Part shown: positions 61,592 to 64,000 of the stretch, piece after piece
Position numbering within the stretch: position 1 is the stretch's first letter
How the letters are laid out: the number at the start of each line of letters is the position of its first letter
From: Hydractinia symbiolongicarpus
Taxonomy: Eukaryota > Cnidaria > Hydrozoa > Anthoathecata > Hydractiniidae
Reading direction: 5' to 3'
NCBI RefSeq assembly: GCF_029227915.1
Contig: NC_079886.1
Span: 26,638,501-26,702,500 of the forward strand
DNA length: 64,000 nucleotides
Translations under genes and position numbers: made by a program
Notes under the pieces: model-generated
The model's database searches: none
The model's input: the letters and a program-made list of their open reading frames with translations, nothing else
What the model was told of the DNA's origin: nothing

Positions 61592-61793
61592 TCGGCAAAT
61601 GAGTTTACTCCCTGGGTATTTTCTTTGTATACATTTGACTATACGGCCAAGCCCGGGATTTACGGGAAATCGCGGGTTTTCGTTTGCCGGCGATTAAACT
61701 CCTTTTATTCAGCGTCTCATCAAAAACGAAATCATTTTTGAAAACTACAAGTCTCATGCGTTTTATTGGTGAAAAAATAATTTAAAGAATCGT
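61592..61793 (+). repeat. Class C monomer (202 bp)
   Basis: A 202-bp monomer, one base short because it has CGGCCAAG where D, H and T have CGGGCCGAG or CGGGTCAAG. Other marks are TTCGGCAAATG, CTGGGTATTTTC and ACGGGAAATCGCGGG. The preceding monomer usually ends GGTGAAGAAATAATTC, lacking the TAA stop present in other classes. The 1-bp shortening explains why HOR lengths fall one or two bases below multiples of 203 (1,623, 2,029 and 2,434 bp). Confidence 0.88.
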
Positions 61794-61996
61794 TCGGGAA
61801 ATGAGTTTACTCCCCGGGTACTTTCTTTGTAAACTTTTCACTGTACGGGCCGAGTCCGTGATATACGGAATATCGCGGGATTTCGTTTGCCGGCGATTAA
61901 ACTCCTTTTATTCAGCGTCTCATCAAGAATGAAATTATTTTTGAAAACTGCAAGTCTCATGCGTTTTAGTGGTGAAAAAATAATTTAAAGAATCGT
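61794..61996 (+). repeat. Class H' monomer
   Basis: An H relative of 203 bp with TTCGGGAAATG, CTCCCCGGGTAC (a CCCGGG hexamer where H has CCCTGGG), CATCAAGAATGAAATTATT and AAAACTGCAAG. It follows class C in the 8-mer and precedes class D. This copy also has TTTGTAAAC where the family has TTTGTATAC. Confidence 0.85.
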
Positions 61997-62199
61997 TCGG
62001 GAAGTGAGTTTACTCCCTGGGTACTTTCTTTGTATACTTTTGACTATACGGGCCGAGTCCGGGATTTACGGGAAATTGCGGGTTTTCGTTTGCCGGCGAT
62101 TAAACTCCTTTTATTCAGCGTCTCATCAAAAATGAAATCGTTTTTGAAAACTACAAGTCTTATGCGTTTTAGTGGTAAAAAATTAATTTAAAAAATCGT
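61997..62199 (+). repeat. Class D monomer
   Basis: A 203-bp monomer with TTTTGACTATACGGGCCGAG, CCGGGATTTACGGGAAATTG and ATCGTTTTTGAAAAC, and a distinctive 3' end: CTTATGCGTTTTAG then GGTAAAAAATTAATTTAAAA. D is usually followed directly by class T, so D-T behaves as a 406-bp dimer through most of the window. Exceptions where the D-type 3' end is followed by GGGTATTTTC are at about 2060-2100 and 4280-4340. Confidence 0.88.
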
Positions 62200-62402
62200 T
62201 CGGGAAATGAGTTTACTCCCAGTTTACTTTCTTTGTATACATTTGACTATACGGGTCAAGCCCGGGATTTACGGCAAATCGCGGGTTTTCGTTTGCCGGC
62301 GATTAAACTCCTTTTATTCAGCGTTTCATCAAAAATGAAATCATTTTTGGAAACTACAAGTCTCATGCGTTTTAGTGGCGAAGAAATAATTTAAAGAATC
62401 GT
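62200..62402 (+). repeat. Class T monomer
   Basis: A 203-bp monomer marked by CTCCCAGTTTACTTTC instead of CTCCCTGGGTAC, ACATTTGACTATACGGGTC (or ACATTCGACTATACGGGTC), AAGCCCGGGATTTACGGC, and ATGAAATCATTTTTGAAAAC. It usually lies between a D and an H monomer. Left of 16 kb many T copies have CATTCCACTATACGGG and AAACGCCTTTTATAC instead. Confidence 0.88.
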
Positions 62403-64000
62403 TTGGGAAATGAGTTTACTCCCTGGTTACTTTCTTTGTATACTTTTCACTGTACGGGCCGAGTCCGTGATATACGGAAAATCGCGGGTTTTCGTTTGCC
62501 GGCGATTAAACTCCTTTTATTCAGCGTCTCATCAAAAATGAAATCATTTTTGAAAACTACAAGTCTCATGCGTTTTAGTGGTGAAGAAATAATTTAAAAA
62601 ATCGTTCGGCATATTGAGTTTACTCCCTGGGTATTTTCTTTGTTTACATTCGACTATACGGCCAAGCCCGGGATTTACGGGAAATCGCGGGTTTTCGTTT
62701 GCCGGCGATTAAACTCCTTTTATTCAGCGTCTCATCAAAAACGAAATCATTTTTGAAAACTAAAAGTCTTATGCGTTTTAGTGGTAAAAAATTAACTTAA
62801 AAAATCGTTCGGGAAATGAGTTTACTACCAGTTTACTTTCTTTGTATACATTTGACTATACGGGTCAAGCCCGGGATTTACGGCAAATCGCGGGTTTTCG
62901 TTTGCCGGCGATTAAACTCCTTTTATTCAGCGTCTCATTAAAAATGAAATCTTTTTTGAAAACTACAAGTCTCATGCGTTTTAGTGGTGAAAAAATAATT
63001 TAAAGAATCGTTCGGGAAATGAGTTTACTCCCCGGGTACTTTCTTTGTAAACTTTTCACTGTACGGGCCGAGTCCGTGATATACGGAATATCGCGGGATT
63101 TCGTTTGCCGGCGATTAAACTCCTTTTATTCAGCGTCTCATCAAAAATGAAATCATTTTTGAAAACTACAAGTCTCATGCGTTCTAGTGGTGAAAAATGA
63201 TTTAAAGAATCGTTCGAGTAGTGATTTTAATCCCTGGGTACTTTCTTTGTATACTTTTGACTATACGGGTCAAGCCCGGGATTTACGGCAAATCGCGGGT
63301 TTTCGTTTCCCGGCGATTAAACTCCTTTTATTCAGCGTCTCATCCTACAAGTCTCATGCGTTTTAGTGGTGAAGAAATAATTTAAAAAATCGTTCGGCAA
63401 ATGAGTTTACTCCCTGGGTATTTTCTTTGTTTACATTCGACTATACGGCCAAGCCCGGGATTTACGGGAAATCGCGGGTTTTCGTTTGCCGGCGATTAAA
63501 CTCCTTTTATTCAGCGTCTCATCAAAAACGAAATCATTTTTGAAAACTAAAAGTCTTATGCGTTTTAGTGGTAAAAAATTAACTTAAAAAATCGTTCGGG
63601 AAATGAGTTTACTACCAGTTTACTTTCTTTATATACATTTGACTATACGGGTCAAGCCCGGGATTTACGGCAAATTGCGGGTTTTCGTTTGCCGGCGATT
63701 AAACTCCTTTTATTCAGCGTCTCATCAAAAATGAAATCGTTTTTGAAAACTACAAGTCTTATGCGTTTTAGTGGTAAAAAATTAATTTAAAAAATCGTTC
63801 GGGAAATGAGTTTACTCCCAGTTTACTTTCTTTGTATACATTTGACTATACGGGTCAAGCCCGGGATTTACGGCAAATCGCGGGTTTTCGTTTGCCGGCG
63901 ATTAAACTCCTTTTATTCAGCGTTTCATCAAAAATGAAATCATTTTTGGAAACTACAAGTCTCATGCGTTTTAGTGGCGAAGAAATAATTTAAAGAATCG
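62403..64000 (+). repeat. Irregular right edge of the window
   Basis: H (62403), C (62606, with GGCATATTGAG, one base longer, and TTTGTTTACATTC), T (62809), H' (63012), a degraded mosaic monomer (63214), C (63394), T (63596) and a T cut by the window end (63799). The C-T pair recurs at a 788-bp offset, which is four monomers less the 23-bp deletion and one base. GCGTTTCATC, TTTTTGGAAACTAC and GTGGCGAAG occur near 62321-62380 and again at 63920-63980. Confidence 0.85.
63214..63393 (+). repeat. Degraded 180-bp monomer with 23-bp deletion
   Basis: CATC is joined directly to CTACAAG at 63344/63345, removing 23 bp that contain almost all of the 22-bp dyad. The monomer start and preceding bases also carry several private changes close together: GTTCTAGTGG, GAAAAATGATTTAAAG, CGAGTAGTGATTTTAATCCC and TTTCCCGGCG. 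It combines a D-like 5' part with GGGTCAAGCCCGGG of T or P type. Confidence 0.88.

Larger units (their letters stand above)
61389..62402 (+). repeat. 8-mer HOR unit, copy 3 (partial)
   Basis: H, C, H', D, T, nearly the same as 59766-60779. The next H (62403) is followed by C rather than D, so the 8-mer register ends here. Confidence 0.9.
1..64000 (+). repeat. 203-bp satellite array filling the window
   Basis: Every part of the window aligns to the same monomer of about 203 bp, repeated head to tail in one orientation, about 315 times. The spacing is visible as a fixed step, for example TTTGGGAAATG or TTTGAGAAATG at 19535, 19738, 19941, 20144, 20347 and 20550. Most monomers are 203 bp; class C is 202 and a left-flank variant is 204. 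The array continues past both window edges. No insertion of unrelated DNA and no inverted monomer was seen. A monomer length near one nucleosome plus linker, together with higher-order repeats, is typical of centromeric or pericentromeric satellites in eukaryotes; the chromosomal location is inference. I do not recognise the satellite family, so the host taxon is left open. Confidence 0.98.

Noticed and set aside
1-64000. CRISPR array
   Set aside because: The repeat unit is about 203 bp with no short repeat separated by unique spacers, and neighbours are related along their whole length.
1-64000. Transposon or LTR insertion within the array
   Set aside because: No stretch departs from the satellite, and no terminal repeats, target-site duplications or reverse transcriptase, integrase or transposase frames were seen on either strand.
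1-64000. rDNA spacer repeats or tRNA/snRNA gene clusters
   Set aside because: No rRNA, tRNA or snRNA sequence was recognised, and no coding unit interrupts the repeats.
1-64000. Inverted (head-to-head) monomers or an array orientation switch
   Set aside because: Landmarks such as GCCGGCGATTAAAC and TTCTTTGTATAC read in the + direction throughout; no reverse-complement block was found by eye.
1-64000. Assigning the satellite to a named family or species
   Set aside because: I do not recognise the monomer with confidence. A search of repeat databases with 43333-43535 would be decisive; no family name is claimed.

Overview
The whole 64-kb window is one uninterrupted tandem array of a roughly 203-bp satellite monomer. 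There are about 315 head-to-tail copies, all in the same orientation. I found no protein-coding gene, RNA gene, transposon, CRISPR array or unique-sequence island on either strand. This points to a eukaryotic heterochromatic locus (centromeric, pericentromeric or a large knob) from a long-read assembly. The sequence does not let me name the organism. A representative monomer (43333-43535) is about 38% GC and has 13 CpG where about 7.5 are expected from its C and G counts, so it is CpG-rich rather than CpG-depleted.

The monomers fall into recurring classes, named here for convenience: H (CACTGTACGG, then CCGTGATATACGG), R (an H relative with TTTGAGAAATG and CATCAAGAATG), H' (an H relative with CCCCGGGTAC), D (TTTTGACTATACGG, CCGGGATTTACGGG, then a 3' end GTGGTAAAAAATTAA), T (CCCAGTTTAC and GGGTCAAGCCCGGG), C (GGGTATTTTC with CGGCCAAG, 202 bp; a left-flank variant C' is 204 bp) and P (GGGTATTTTC with CGGGTCAAG). 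Their order forms higher-order repeats (HORs) that change along the array.

Layout: 1-14.9 kb is a D/T/P/C/C'-rich domain. It has 5-, 6- and 7-monomer repeats and a duplication in which 1-1463 recurs at 10561-12023. From about 14.92 to 30.47 kb lies block A, and from about 30.47 to 41.97 kb lies its tandem copy, block B. A and B start 15,553 bp apart, and B is shorter by exactly 20 monomers (4,060 bp). From 42 to 52.7 kb is an H-rich domain with 5-mer and 10-mer repeats. From 52.67 to 57.53 kb is a two-copy 12-mer, and from 58.14 to 62.40 kb an 8-mer present about 2.6 times. The last 1.6 kb holds the most degraded monomer in the window.

No genes work together here. The content is structural: a conserved core around GCCGGC, a 22-bp dyad in many copies, class-specific variable segments, and a readable record of unequal exchange in the form of hybrid monomers, gains and losses of whole monomers, and two internal deletions.
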